DNA of 64,000 bases from Fidelibacterota bacterium (GTDB lineage: Bacteria; Fidelibacterota; Marinisomatia; SCGC-AAA003-L08; JACNLC01), in assembly GCA_018657495.1 (NCBI GenBank), contig JABHXA010000004.1, positions 19,086 through 83,085 of the forward strand, in the 5' to 3' direction. A program made the translations under genes and the position numbers. Shown here in pieces: positions 27,547 through 34,840 of the stretch. The notes below the pieces were generated by a model that had not been told where the DNA came from, searched no databases, and saw nothing but the letters and a program-made list of their open reading frames with translations. Within the stretch, counting starts at the first letter, position 1; every line of letters begins with the position of its first letter.

Positions 27547-29100
27547 TTAGTACATCAACATTCGATTATCTTCAATCTCCATCGCTTTTTTATATTCTGA
27601 AAGCCATGTGCTATAAACAGAATTTCTCTTTTGAGTCATCAATCTGTCACGAATATTATCATATTCTTCAAGATAGCCTTCTTCTTCAAATTCATCTTTC
27701 GATACCATTTTAACAATACCAACTGAACTAAAAGTTTCAAGCGGTTCAGATATGTCACCAACTTCCATCGCTCTTAACACACCGGACAATTCATTGCTTC
27801 TACCCAATCCTTTAATGGCACTTCCGATAGCCTTCGAGGAATCAGAATCAAAAGTTACCCATTCACTGTTCTCAGCAATTTCAGCCAAATTATCGGTACC
27901 GTCATATGCTTCCAGCAGTAATGATTTTGCATAATCTTTCTTTTTCTCTCTTCGGATTGTCCTTTTTATGTTGTCTTCCACTTCGGACATCAATTTAAAA
28001 CCTGGCTCGCGATCACCAATAATATGAAATACCGCCAAGCCATTATCAGATTGAAGGGGATCTGAAATAGTAGCAATAGGGTTATCAAATGCAAATCTAA
28101 CCGCGCTTCTCAATACACCCATCTGAAAGGGTAGACCCGAATTGTTTTTATAATCCTGAGTAACATAAGCAGTATCAACTTTAACTTTAAATGAATCAAC
28201 CGTATTGGCAAACGTTGAAAAATCAGCTTCGCCGGCAAATCTTAAACTTTCAGAACTTATGGAATCCAGATATGTGGAATGCAAGGAAGAATCAACAGCA
28301 GCTAAATCATTTGACCAGAGAACATATTCAACGATTATTGATGCATCAATTGAATACAGTTCTTCTTTATCCTCTTCATAACGTTCAGCAATTTCTGGAT
28401 CTGATACCGTTATAAGGCTATCATTTATATTATTTGTTGTTACATAAATAAAGTCAACAGAACATTTCACATTTTTCTTAACAAACTCGTTCATGATTTC
28501 ATGATCCGATATTGAAGCAGTCTGATTAAATATGTTCTGGAGTTTTCTTACTGGCAGCCAGTCCTTTAAATAGTTTTCCCATACAACCCAGTAGGATTCA
28601 AGGGCATTAGGATAAGTGCCGGTTTTTAAGGCATTTTGATATTCATCCAGGAGAAATGTGCCCGAACTATCAGCAAAATAATTTTGTGCCGTTAATTGCT
28701 GTTGAAGTTGTGCCGGGGGAGAATAGAGAAGGAAATTATATATTTCATCGCTAATAGTTTCGAGCTCAAGCGATTCAATCAACTCATTTTGAATAGTTTT
28801 GTCAACAATAGTATTCCAGGCAGAATTTCTAGCGTTTTGATATCCACGGCTATCAATAGTTTGTGATTGATTTCGTTGATTTCTTACTTGCAGATTATAT
28901 TCGTTTTGGAATTCCTGATGAGTAATATCAGTTCCATCTATTGATCCTACATACAAATCGGTCTGTGCTCCGCCAAATATCTTATCCAGAATATTTGCAC
29001 CACCCACCAAACCACCTACAGTCATACTTGCGACAAAGAAAAAAAGCAACAACCAAAGAATGATGTGAGATTTTTCTCGTATTCGACCCATGTTAAACAT
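27547..29100 (-). CDS. Membrane-anchored periplasmic foldase (PpiD/SurA-like)
   Basis: A 517-residue protein with an N-terminal TM anchor (HIILWLLLFFFVASMTVGGLVGG) and a large periplasmic part. The sequence after the anchor (DLYVGSIDGTDITHQEFQNEYN, a SurA_N-type chaperone segment) matches PpiD. The parvulin-type domain is recognisable around residues 300-380 (GVLRSAVRFAFDNPIATISDPLQSDNGLAVFHIIGDREPG) and a second degenerate one near 440-480. PpiD aids folding of proteins leaving the Sec translocon. The start at 29100 has a GGAG site. Substrates are unknown. Confidence 0.88.
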   Translation of the reverse strand: MFNMGRIREKSHIILWLLLFFFVASMTVGGLVGGANILDKIFGGAQTDLYVGSIDGTDITHQEFQNEYNLQVRNQRNQSQTIDSRGYQNARNSAWNTIVDKTIQNELIESLELETISDEIYNFLLYSPPAQLQQQLTAQNYFADSSGTFLLDEYQNALKTGTYPNALESYWVVWENYLKDWLPVRKLQNIFNQTASISDHEIMNEFVKKNVKCSVDFIYVTTNNINDSLITVSDPEIAERYEEDKEELYSIDASIIVEYVLWSNDLAAVDSSLHSTYLDSISSESLRFAGEADFSTFANTVDSFKVKVDTAYVTQDYKNNSGLPFQMGVLRSAVRFAFDNPIATISDPLQSDNGLAVFHIIGDREPGFKLMSEVEDNIKRTIRREKKKDYAKSLLLEAYDGTDNLAEIAENSEWVTFDSDSSKAIGSAIKGLGRSNELSGVLRAMEVGDISEPLETFSSVGIVKMVSKDEFEEEGYLEEYDNIRDRLMTQKRNSVYSTWLSEYKKAMEIEDNRMLMY

Positions 29101-29150
29101 GAACAGATCTCCAAAAAATTATTTTATTAAATATTAAAAAGTCTTGAGAG

Positions 29151-29223
<73 letters not shown>

Positions 29224-29358
29224 GAAATACCAAAAATGTCAAGACACATAATTTATTTAAGAAATTTATCCGTTACAAAGGAAAAGAGTTAATTTATTGG
29301 AACTATTTTATAATAATTGTTTTGACGGCGTCTAATGATTTGCTATAAATTTTAATTC

Positions 29359-29865
29359 ATGATAGATATAATAAAACAGATACTATTCATAATCTCATTA
29401 TCAGTATTGCTGGGGTTTAGCAGATATGCATTGCTGGATGAAAAATTTCCACTAATAAAAGAAAAACGAATTCTAAATACGATTACCTCCTCTGGCGATT
29501 CCACCAAATTGGACTGCAAAATTCCAGAGACATTATCGGAACCTGTTTTAATCAACTTAGAATATTCAAAATGTTTGTTTGATGATGGATCAGCGCTTTT
29601 TATCGATTCTCGTGAACCAGAAGAATATTCAATTTCCCATATTTCAACTGCTGTTAATATACCTTTTGATTATTACGAAGACTTTGAATTCCAACTGGAT
29701 GAGATCGATTTCGAAAAACCGTTAATTGTTTATTGCAGTGGAGGAGAATGCTCATTAAGTATTGATCTAGCCGACTATTTATTTTTTGACCTGGGCTATT
29801 TTAATGTCTTGGTTTTTGAAGGTGGAATGCCTGAATGGGCATCAGCAGGGTATCCAACAAATTGA
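29359..29865 (+). CDS. Membrane-anchored rhodanese-domain protein
   Basis: A 168-residue protein with an N-terminal signal anchor (about residues 4-24) that places the rhodanese domain (about 65-165) in the periplasm. The domain has the usual DSREPEEYSISHISTAVNIP start and a GGMPEWASAGYP end. The active loop is CSGGEC, with sulfur-carrying C126 and a second Cys at 131 where most rhodaneses have Arg. It is the first gene of a three-gene unit with a MauE-like protein (31-nt overlap) and the candidate selenoprotein (ATGA overlap). A role in periplasmic persulfide or thiol transfer is inferred. No strong ribosome site is obvious. Confidence 0.88.
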   Translation: MIDIIKQILFIISLSVLLGFSRYALLDEKFPLIKEKRILNTITSSGDSTKLDCKIPETLSEPVLINLEYSKCLFDDGSALFIDSREPEEYSISHISTAVNIPFDYYEDFEFQLDEIDFEKPLIVYCSGGECSLSIDLADYLFFDLGYFNVLVFEGGMPEWASAGYPTN

Positions 29866-30320
29866 AGGCGGTTTTATTCAATAGCAAATTCATCCTGTTC
29901 TGTCGAATAATTATCGGATTTGTATTTATTTATGCCAGTATCGACAAGATAGCTAATCCGCTTGAATTTTCTGATACTATCGACAATTATCAAATACTTC
30001 CTGTAGCGATAAATTCACTTATTGCCTTAATTCTTCCATGGGTTGAACTCATTATAGGGGTATTTCTAATTTCCGGAATATATTTAAAAGGAACATCAAT
30101 TCTGTCCACCGGATTACTGTTAATGTTCATTATTTTGATCTCCCAAGCCTTGTACCGGGGCATAGATTTGCATTGTGGATGTTTTAAAACATTTGTTGAT
30201 CCGAATTTTACGGATCTTAGAGGAGAAATGATCAGGAGAATTGGCGAAGATATCCTGTTGGTAATAGGATCATTTTTAGTAAGTTTGACATCTTTAAAAA
30301 AGGAAAATATAAAAGAATGA
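29835..30320 (+). CDS. MauE/DoxX-like redox-associated membrane protein
   Basis: A 161-residue inner-membrane protein with four predicted TM helices (about 20-38, 58-78, 88-105 and 132-152). It resembles the MauE/DoxX superfamily: RIIIGFVFIYASIDKIANP in TM1 and a conserved HCGCF motif (C114, C116) between TM3 and TM4. MauE works with MauD in disulfide formation of methylamine dehydrogenase; relatives accompany periplasmic thiol proteins. No methylamine genes occur here. The start may be ATG 29835 or TTG 29862; both lie within the rhodanese gene. Its stop overlaps the next start as ATGA (30317-30320). Confidence 0.88.
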   Translation: MGISRVSNKLKAVLFNSKFILFCRIIIGFVFIYASIDKIANPLEFSDTIDNYQILPVAINSLIALILPWVELIIGVFLISGIYLKGTSILSTGLLLMFIILISQALYRGIDLHCGCFKTFVDPNFTDLRGEMIRRIGEDILLVIGSFLVSLTSLKKENIKE

Positions 30321-31447
30321 TAAAGTTAAGACTATCTGCATTAGTACTGATATTAAGCACTGTTCAATTTGGCTGGGCGGATGCAGCAAAACATTTTCAA
30401 ATTCTTTCCACTACCAATGTTCATGGTGAAATCGATCCCTGTGGCTGAAAAAAGAAACCCCTGGGCGGTCTTGCCCGGAAAGCAACGATTATAGAAGAGA
30501 GTAAAGAAAAGGGTCTACCAACATTTATCCTTGATGCTGGTAATCTGTTTTTTGCCAAAGATAAAGTTTTACCCGGCACGCCGGCTGAAAATGCCATTGT
30601 TTATTCTGACATTATCCTAAATTCATTTAACAAAATGGGTTGCGATGCCATCACTTTGGGATCAAAAGATTTTGGGTCCGGGCTTGAAAAATTAAAAGCC
30701 CTGGAAGATGGGGCAGACTTTCCATTTATTTCCGCAAATATTCAAGATTCATTTGGCGCTAATATATTCGAATCCTATAAAATTATTCGTAAAAATGACA
30801 TTAATTTGGGGGTGATTGGATTATCATCTGTATTTTTAAATGATGAACTTAGAGTTTCTGATCCACTGCCAATTCTTGAATCCCTTGTAGATGAAGTGGC
30901 CTCTAAATCTGATTTTGTTGTGTTATTATTTCATGCCAATGATCAGGATATCACCTCGGTAAAAAATTCGGGACTTGATATTGACCTGATTATTCAAAGC
31001 AAAACAACTCGTCGGTCAAATGACGGTGGCGGCGCTCGAATTCCAGTATTCTCATGTGGTGACAGAGGGAAATTAGTCTACAGATTTGAAGTTGAGATAA
31101 GTAACGATAGTGAAAAAATTACTGACTTGTCAAAACTGGACAGAGAAATTGCCACTTTAGACAGGCAATTGAGAAAGGCAACAAGAAATAATGCCAGCGT
31201 TGAATTTGATTTGTCAATTCCTTCTGAAAAAAGAAAATTCGATGAAGTGGAGCGCTTAAAAACCCGGATAAGACTTGTAAATGAGAAAATTGAAACTACT
31301 CAGAATTATATAAAATTTGAAAAAATTGAATTGGGAAAAACGGTTGTTGATGAACCTGAAATACTTATGATTGTCGATGAGGGAAAAAGAGCATTGGAAA
31401 CTCTGTCTTCACCACAGCCGGCAATTCCATTTAATCGGAGACAATAA
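30317..31447 (+). CDS. Candidate selenoprotein: secreted metallophosphoesterase-fold protein with a Cys-Gly-Sec motif
   Basis: Read through an in-frame TGA at 30446-30448 (codon 44), the frame from ATG 30317 gives 376 residues. A signal peptide (about 1-21, KLRLSALVLILSTVQFGWA) exports it. TTNVHGEIDPCG-U-KKKPLGGLARKA follows, where U marks the TGA: in relatives as I recall them this motif reads CGC, so the TGA falls on the second Cys. The fold is 5'-nucleotidase/UshA-like, but metal ligands look lost: TNVHG for TNDxHG, DAGN for GD, and GSKDF for GNHEF. The C terminus is a coiled coil. A SECIS-like hairpin starts 12 nt after the TGA. A naive ORF starts only at 30635. It overlaps the MauE-like gene as ATGA. 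A nonsense mutation is the main alternative. Confidence 0.8.
30461..30478 (+). promoter_or_regulatory. Predicted SECIS hairpin for the TGA at 30446
   Basis: CTGGGC (30461-30466) pairs with GCCCGG (30473-30478), six pairs with one U-G, around the loop GGTCTT. Eighteen nt separate the TGA from the loop. From memory the E. coli fdhF SECIS also has 18 nt and a loop beginning GGUCU. The codons here are GC-rich in an otherwise AT-rich gene. Confidence 0.7.
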
Positions 31448-31533
31448 ATTAATTTATATTCCAATTCTGTTGGAATAAACAAACGGACATTTATAAATTT
31501 ACACTTGTGATAATCTAATAAATTATCACCAAA

Positions 31534-31606
31534 GCGAAAGTAGCTCAGTTGGTAGAGCGCAACCTTGCCAAGGTTGATGTCGAGGGTCCGAATCCCTTCT
31601 TTCGCT
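31534..31606 (+). tRNA. tRNA-Gly (anticodon GCC)
   Basis: A 73-nt cloverleaf: acceptor GCGAAAG/CTTTCGC, D arm GCTCAGTTGGTAGAGC, anticodon stem CAACC/GGTTG with loop TTGCCAA (anticodon GCC), T arm with loop TCCGAAT, discriminator T. CCA is not encoded. It is the first of three plus-strand tRNAs. Confidence 0.95.
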
Positions 31607-31608
31607 CA

Positions 31609-31633
31609 AAGCCTCCTTAGGAGGCTTTTTTTT
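31609..31633 (+). terminator. Intrinsic terminator between tRNA-Gly and tRNA-Cys
   Basis: Stem AAGCCTC/GAGGCTT with a 5-nt loop followed by eight T. It would end the tRNA-Gly transcript and imply that tRNA-Cys and tRNA-Leu have their own promoter or are reached by readthrough. Confidence 0.85.
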
Positions 31634-31635
31634 CA

Positions 31636-31707
31636 GGCGTCGTGGCCAAGCGGTAAGGCAGCGGTCTGCAAAACCGCCATGCACCAGTTCGAATCTGGTC
31701 GACGCCT
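31636..31707 (+). tRNA. tRNA-Cys (anticodon GCA)
   Basis: Acceptor GGCGTCG/CGACGCC, anticodon stem GCGGT/ACCGC with loop CTGCAAA (anticodon GCA), T loop TTCGAAT, discriminator T. CCA follows directly at 31708-31710, so it is encoded here, unlike the other tRNAs. Confidence 0.95.
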
Positions 31708-31715
31708 CCATTTCT

Positions 31716-31800
31716 GCCGAGGTGGTGAAATTGGTAGACACAAGGGACTTAAAATCCCTCGGAATTTTATTCCATGCGAGTTCGATTCTCGCCCTCGGTA
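31716..31800 (+). tRNA. tRNA-Leu (anticodon TAA)
   Basis: An 85-nt class II tRNA: acceptor GCCGAGG/CCTCGGT, anticodon stem AGGGA/TCCCT with loop CTTAAAA (anticodon TAA), a long variable arm CGGAATTTTATTCCATG-like region, and T loop TTCGATT. Discriminator A; CCA is not encoded. It lies 8 nt after tRNA-Cys. Confidence 0.95.
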
Positions 31801-32061
31801 CATTATTCTCCCCTCACATCCGTCGGAGATTCCTTTTTTAACCCAATTATCCCAAATCCCACATTCCCACAATCTATCAGAATTTATCAATATTTATCGC
31901 AAAATAGGGCAAAATAGGGAATAATAAATAGGGAAAGCTTAAGGGGTATGGCGGATGGGCATCAAAATTGTCATGTAATACAGCCTCTCACTTTTTTTCT
32001 GAAAAGAAGTTACATGATGGAATTTCGGTGAACCCTGATGAAAAGTAAGACTGTACTTGGA
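31801..32061. other. Intergenic region after the tRNA cluster
   Basis: AT-rich sequence with a short tandem CAAAATAGGG repeated twice and a third partial copy at about 31900-31933. No gene, terminator or copy of the tRNA-Leu 3' end was seen. Confidence 0.4.
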
Positions 32062-32355
32062 TTAGTTGTAGAATCTGGGAAAAAACATAGCATCAATAAA
32101 TATTAAAGATAGAAGTAGAAGTGAAATACCAAACAGGAGACATTTCCAAAAGTATTCATTCACTAATCTATTTGTTAAGTCCGCACTTATTTTATCATTT
32201 GCATCCCAAAATAATTTCCAATATCCATTAAAGATTACGATAACCAACAAGTATGTAGTGATGAAAAAGGCGAATCCAATTGGATGATTTCTGCCACCGT
32301 ATCCAAATTGTAAGTAGCTAAAAAGAAAATGAATAATGTCTAAAAATTCTTGCAT
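32062..32355 (-). CDS. Small membrane protein of unknown function
   Basis: A 97-residue protein with two or three hydrophobic stretches (about 5-20, 28-47 and 70-92). It starts at ATG 32355 (MQEFLDIIHFLFSYLQFGYGG); a TTG three codons upstream is less likely. The sequence has a plausible topology with charged loops (KLFWDANDKISADLTNRLVNE). I do not recognise the family. It lies in an accessory-looking region beside a tRNA cluster, has no clear ribosome site, and could be a cargo gene. Confidence 0.5.
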   Translation of the reverse strand: MQEFLDIIHFLFSYLQFGYGGRNHPIGFAFFITTYLLVIVIFNGYWKLFWDANDKISADLTNRLVNEYFWKCLLFGISLLLLSLIFIDAMFFPRFYN

Positions 32356-32745
32356 GTTTACCAACTAAGTAAATTAATCATCTTTATCAATTTGAAGCCT
32401 ACATAATTATTAAGATAACATCTAAGTTGTTAATATTCAATCATCAAACAACTATAAATCTTGTATAATACAACTAATATTGACTCAATTATCCCACTCA
32501 AGACCACACGTATAGATACATTCGTATATAGCGTACACATGTATATAATATATTAGTTCGATTTTCAACTAAAAACAGGGGGTATGGGGGGCAAAGTGAG
32601 GTGGGCATAGTCTTATATATACTGAGTCCACTCAAGCTACGGGCAATTTTTGGAAGGGTTCTAATAAAATATTATAGATTAACGGATTCGTTTAAAAGCA
32701 GTATCCCGCAGGGTATTGCTTATATGTGTTGTTGTGCTTTCGTTT
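32356..32745. other. Intergenic region with G-rich tract and cassette-like motif
   Basis: About 390 nt with no gene supported. A G-rich tract (GGGGGTATGGGGGG and continuation) lies at about 32578-32610. Just after the DUF6090 stop, read on the minus strand, the motif GCACAACAACACATATAAGC followed by CCCTGCGGG (about 32703-32740) resembles by eye cassette-end sequences I associate with Bacteroidota; this is impression only. Confidence 0.35.
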
Positions 32746-33477
32746 TCATTTCTCTCTGTTTTCTAACTCATTCTCGATTAGGTCAATTAGTTTTTCGGCT
32801 CCTCCAATTCCTTCACTTTTATACATTCCGATTATTGGTGTCAACCAACCTATTCTATTGTTTAAATAATTTTTATACTCTTGATTTTTCATGAGACTGT
32901 TATAATCGACAGGAACTAAATCACCCCAAAAATTAAAACTTTTAAAGTATTTTCTATAGAGCTCTCTATGATCTTGCATTTGTGTATTCCATTCTGCATC
33001 ATTCCAATCCATTAAGAAAGAAACAGTAATTTCATAATGATGGGAAATAGCATTTCTTAGTGAATCGTTTTGAATAATTCTCATTCCTTCTTTATTCAAA
33101 CTATTATATGCATTTTCAGTCGGTTGGAACCTCGGTATCATTGGAACCTTTCCATAATGTTTGTTTAATGTATCGTTATAAGGAAGCTCATTCTCGAATG
33201 AAGACAAAATGATATTTGCAGATTGAATCCCTGTTTCATGAAAGTCAATATTAAACTTAATATCTTGTATGTCAGCTCGCAAATTATCTTGGATCTCTTT
33301 CAAAAGAATAATTTCCAATTTTTCGAGTTTTCTATTTTCATTCAAATTTTTAATCTGCAACGCAATTAAAATTCCAATAACCACAAGCACAATTTCACCA
33401 ATTGCATAAAGAAGATATTTGCTGAACTTGTTTTCTGACAACAACTTTTGTCTAATTATTTTAAAGAATTTTATCAT
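32746..33477 (-). CDS. DUF6090 family protein
   Basis: A 243-residue protein whose N terminus (MIKFFKIIRQKLLSENKFSKY then YAIGEIVLVVIGILIALQIKNLNE) is diagnostic of the DUF6090 family, common in Bacteroidota as short membrane-anchored genes, often several per genome. One TM helix (about residues 20-44) is followed by a helical soluble domain (KLEKLEIILLKEIQDNLRADIQD, then RFQPTENAYNSLNKEG and EWNTQMQDHRELYRKYF). Function is unknown. It sits between the tRNA cluster and a string of tiny orphan genes, so it may have been acquired. Confidence 0.88.
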   Translation of the reverse strand: MIKFFKIIRQKLLSENKFSKYLLYAIGEIVLVVIGILIALQIKNLNENRKLEKLEIILLKEIQDNLRADIQDIKFNIDFHETGIQSANIILSSFENELPYNDTLNKHYGKVPMIPRFQPTENAYNSLNKEGMRIIQNDSLRNAISHHYEITVSFLMDWNDAEWNTQMQDHRELYRKYFKSFNFWGDLVPVDYNSLMKNQEYKNYLNNRIGWLTPIIGMYKSEGIGGAEKLIDLIENELENREK

Positions 33478-33829
33478 TGGTTTTATTTCATTAATATCAT
33501 GTCAACTTCAGAAACACTTAATTACTGCATTTTTCATCTTAGTGAGATTTATGCATTTACATAATTCACCTTTAAAATGGGTCTTTCCCTACATGATATT
33601 TAATGGATTTGTGCAGAGGCAGATGAACAAACACCTTATGGTGATGTCCGTATAGATAATTTAGATACCTTGAACTTATTAAAACAGGGATTAGTATTCA
33701 GGCAACATACTTCATACATATATATAGATAAATTCTTTACAATTCACCAACTATTTGTAATTTCATACTCGATTTTGAAGTAAAATTATTAAAGATATGA
33801 AGATATATATAAATATTTTAAAATAATCA
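33478..33829. other. Region with no intact gene; possible remnant
   Basis: A plus-strand frame at 33604-33783 (59 codons, no ATG) gives a protein-like peptide (WICAEADEQTPYGDVRIDNL and onward) and may be the tail of a lost gene. Nothing else is supported. Confidence 0.3.
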
Positions 33830-33856
33830 ACCCGTGGGATTCCTGCGGGTTTTTTG
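33830..33856 (+). terminator. Intrinsic terminator or leader hairpin
   Basis: Stem ACCCGT/GCGGGT around a 9-nt loop, then six T. It lies only 14 nt before a short ORF, so it may end transcription from the lost gene upstream rather than regulate what follows. Confidence 0.7.
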
Positions 33857-33869
33857 TTTTGGAGAAACC

Positions 33870-33986
33870 AATGAAAAGACTACTACAAATTATCACACTA
33901 ACAATCTCACCTATTCTTGCCCAGTGTGATTGGAACGAGGATCAGCAAATAAATATTCTTGAAGAATGTTATCCGTACGGAAATTA
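33870..33986 (+). CDS. Very short secreted peptide, possible truncated dockerin-like gene
   Basis: Thirty-eight codons with a good signal-like start (KRLLQIITLTISPILAQ) after GGAGAAACC. The mature part (CDWNEDQQINILEECY) looks like the first loop of a dockerin-like calcium repeat (compare DVNIDGELNVLDI in the C25-family protein), then stops. It is probably a remnant of a longer exported protein, though a true small peptide is possible. Function unknown. Confidence 0.4.
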
Positions 33987-33987
33987 A

Positions 33988-34083
33988 ATGAAATATTCAT
34001 TAATCATATCAATATTTTTAACCACCATTTTTATTTCAGTGTGCGACAATCCTTCAAAAGATGAGATGATCCAAATATCATAG
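33988..34083 (+). CDS. Very short lipoprotein-like ORF
   Basis: Thirty-one residues beginning MKYSLIISIFLTTIFIS and reaching a lipobox-like SVC, then DNPSKDEMIQIS and a stop. It begins 1 nt after the preceding short ORF ends. This looks like the signal region of a lipoprotein whose body is lost, or a small entericidin-like lipoprotein. Confidence 0.35.
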   Translation: MKYSLIISIFLTTIFISVCDNPSKDEMIQIS

Positions 34084-34189
34084 GTTCATAGTTACGTTTT
34101 TCCCATTAACACGTTTTTACTGACAACAATTATTATCCCATGGATTCTAAGAGGGGTTATTTTAACAAATTAAAAGAGGGAAAATAACC

Positions 34190-34591
34190 ATGAAAACAAA
34201 AATCAAATCCATCACTGTAATAATAATTACTATATTAACATTTAATTGCATCGAGAACTCCAATATCATTGGATCACAGGATGTTGCAGAACTTAGCTCG
34301 GCGGAATTTACCATCACAGCGACTTCATATACTTCCTCAAAACTAACCGTATCAGGTACGGTAGCAAATACCGGGAATTCAGTGTATTATCCTCGCTGGT
34401 ATATTGAAGGTGAGTTTTATTCTGATGATAATTATTCAATCAAACTGGGAGGTAGCTCCACCAGCATTAACTTTTCCTTGGCCCCTGGGGAAAGTACTTT
34501 CTGGGAGTTGGATTTTTCAAGCAGTTCAATCGTAGAATCAGATTATCCAAATTTTGCAGTAAGGAATCTACGTGCCTATCTAAATAATTAA
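34190..34591 (+). CDS. Small lipoprotein, function unknown
   Basis: A 133-residue protein with signal KSITVIIITILTFNC, a lipobox-like FNC, and a single beta-rich domain of about 95 residues (FTITATSYTSSKLTVSGTVANTG, then LAPGESTFWELDF). The pattern of a conserved strand followed by an added strand resembles FxLYD/CARDB-like adhesin-type modules, but I do not assign a family. A GAGGG ribosome site precedes it and a terminator follows. Likely cell-surface or periplasmic. Confidence 0.6.
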   Translation: MKTKIKSITVIIITILTFNCIENSNIIGSQDVAELSSAEFTITATSYTSSKLTVSGTVANTGNSVYYPRWYIEGEFYSDDNYSIKLGGSSTSINFSLAPGESTFWELDFSSSSIVESDYPNFAVRNLRAYLNN

Positions 34592-34626
34592 TTTGTGAAA
34601 TTCTTAAATATTAAATATCCAATCTT

Positions 34627-34660
34627 ATACCCTGTTGCTTGCAGCAGGGTATTTCATTTT
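34627..34660 (+). terminator. Intrinsic terminator-like hairpin
   Basis: Stem ATACCCTG (34627-34634) with CAGGGTAT (34645-34652) around a 10-nt loop, followed by TTTCATTTT. The T-tract is broken, so strength is uncertain. Confidence 0.6.
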
Positions 34661-34840
34661 GGCTGATAACTCAGCTAATAACATCGCATGGATAAATTGC
34701 CTAACACCTGGTTGTTAAATAATATACTTGTATATCGAATTATAGATTATTAAGTTTTGTCGTCAATTAGTTGCAAAGATCATTTAATCTTGTCATATGA
34801 ATGATTAAATATATAATTCAGAATACACAATTTAAAAATT

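Noticed and set aside
30446..30448. Global recoding of TGA (to Trp or Gly) considered for the in-frame stops.
   Set aside because: TGA is used as the real stop at several tight overlaps and at the end of the ArsC-like gene.
31900..31933. Short CAAAATAGGG repeats considered as a CRISPR or direct-repeat array.
   Set aside because: Only two full copies occur and there are no spacers.
33129..33145. A short match to the tRNA-Leu 3' end (CCTCGGTA) considered as an attachment site.
   Set aside because: It is only eight bases and lies inside the DUF6090 coding sequence, so chance is likely.
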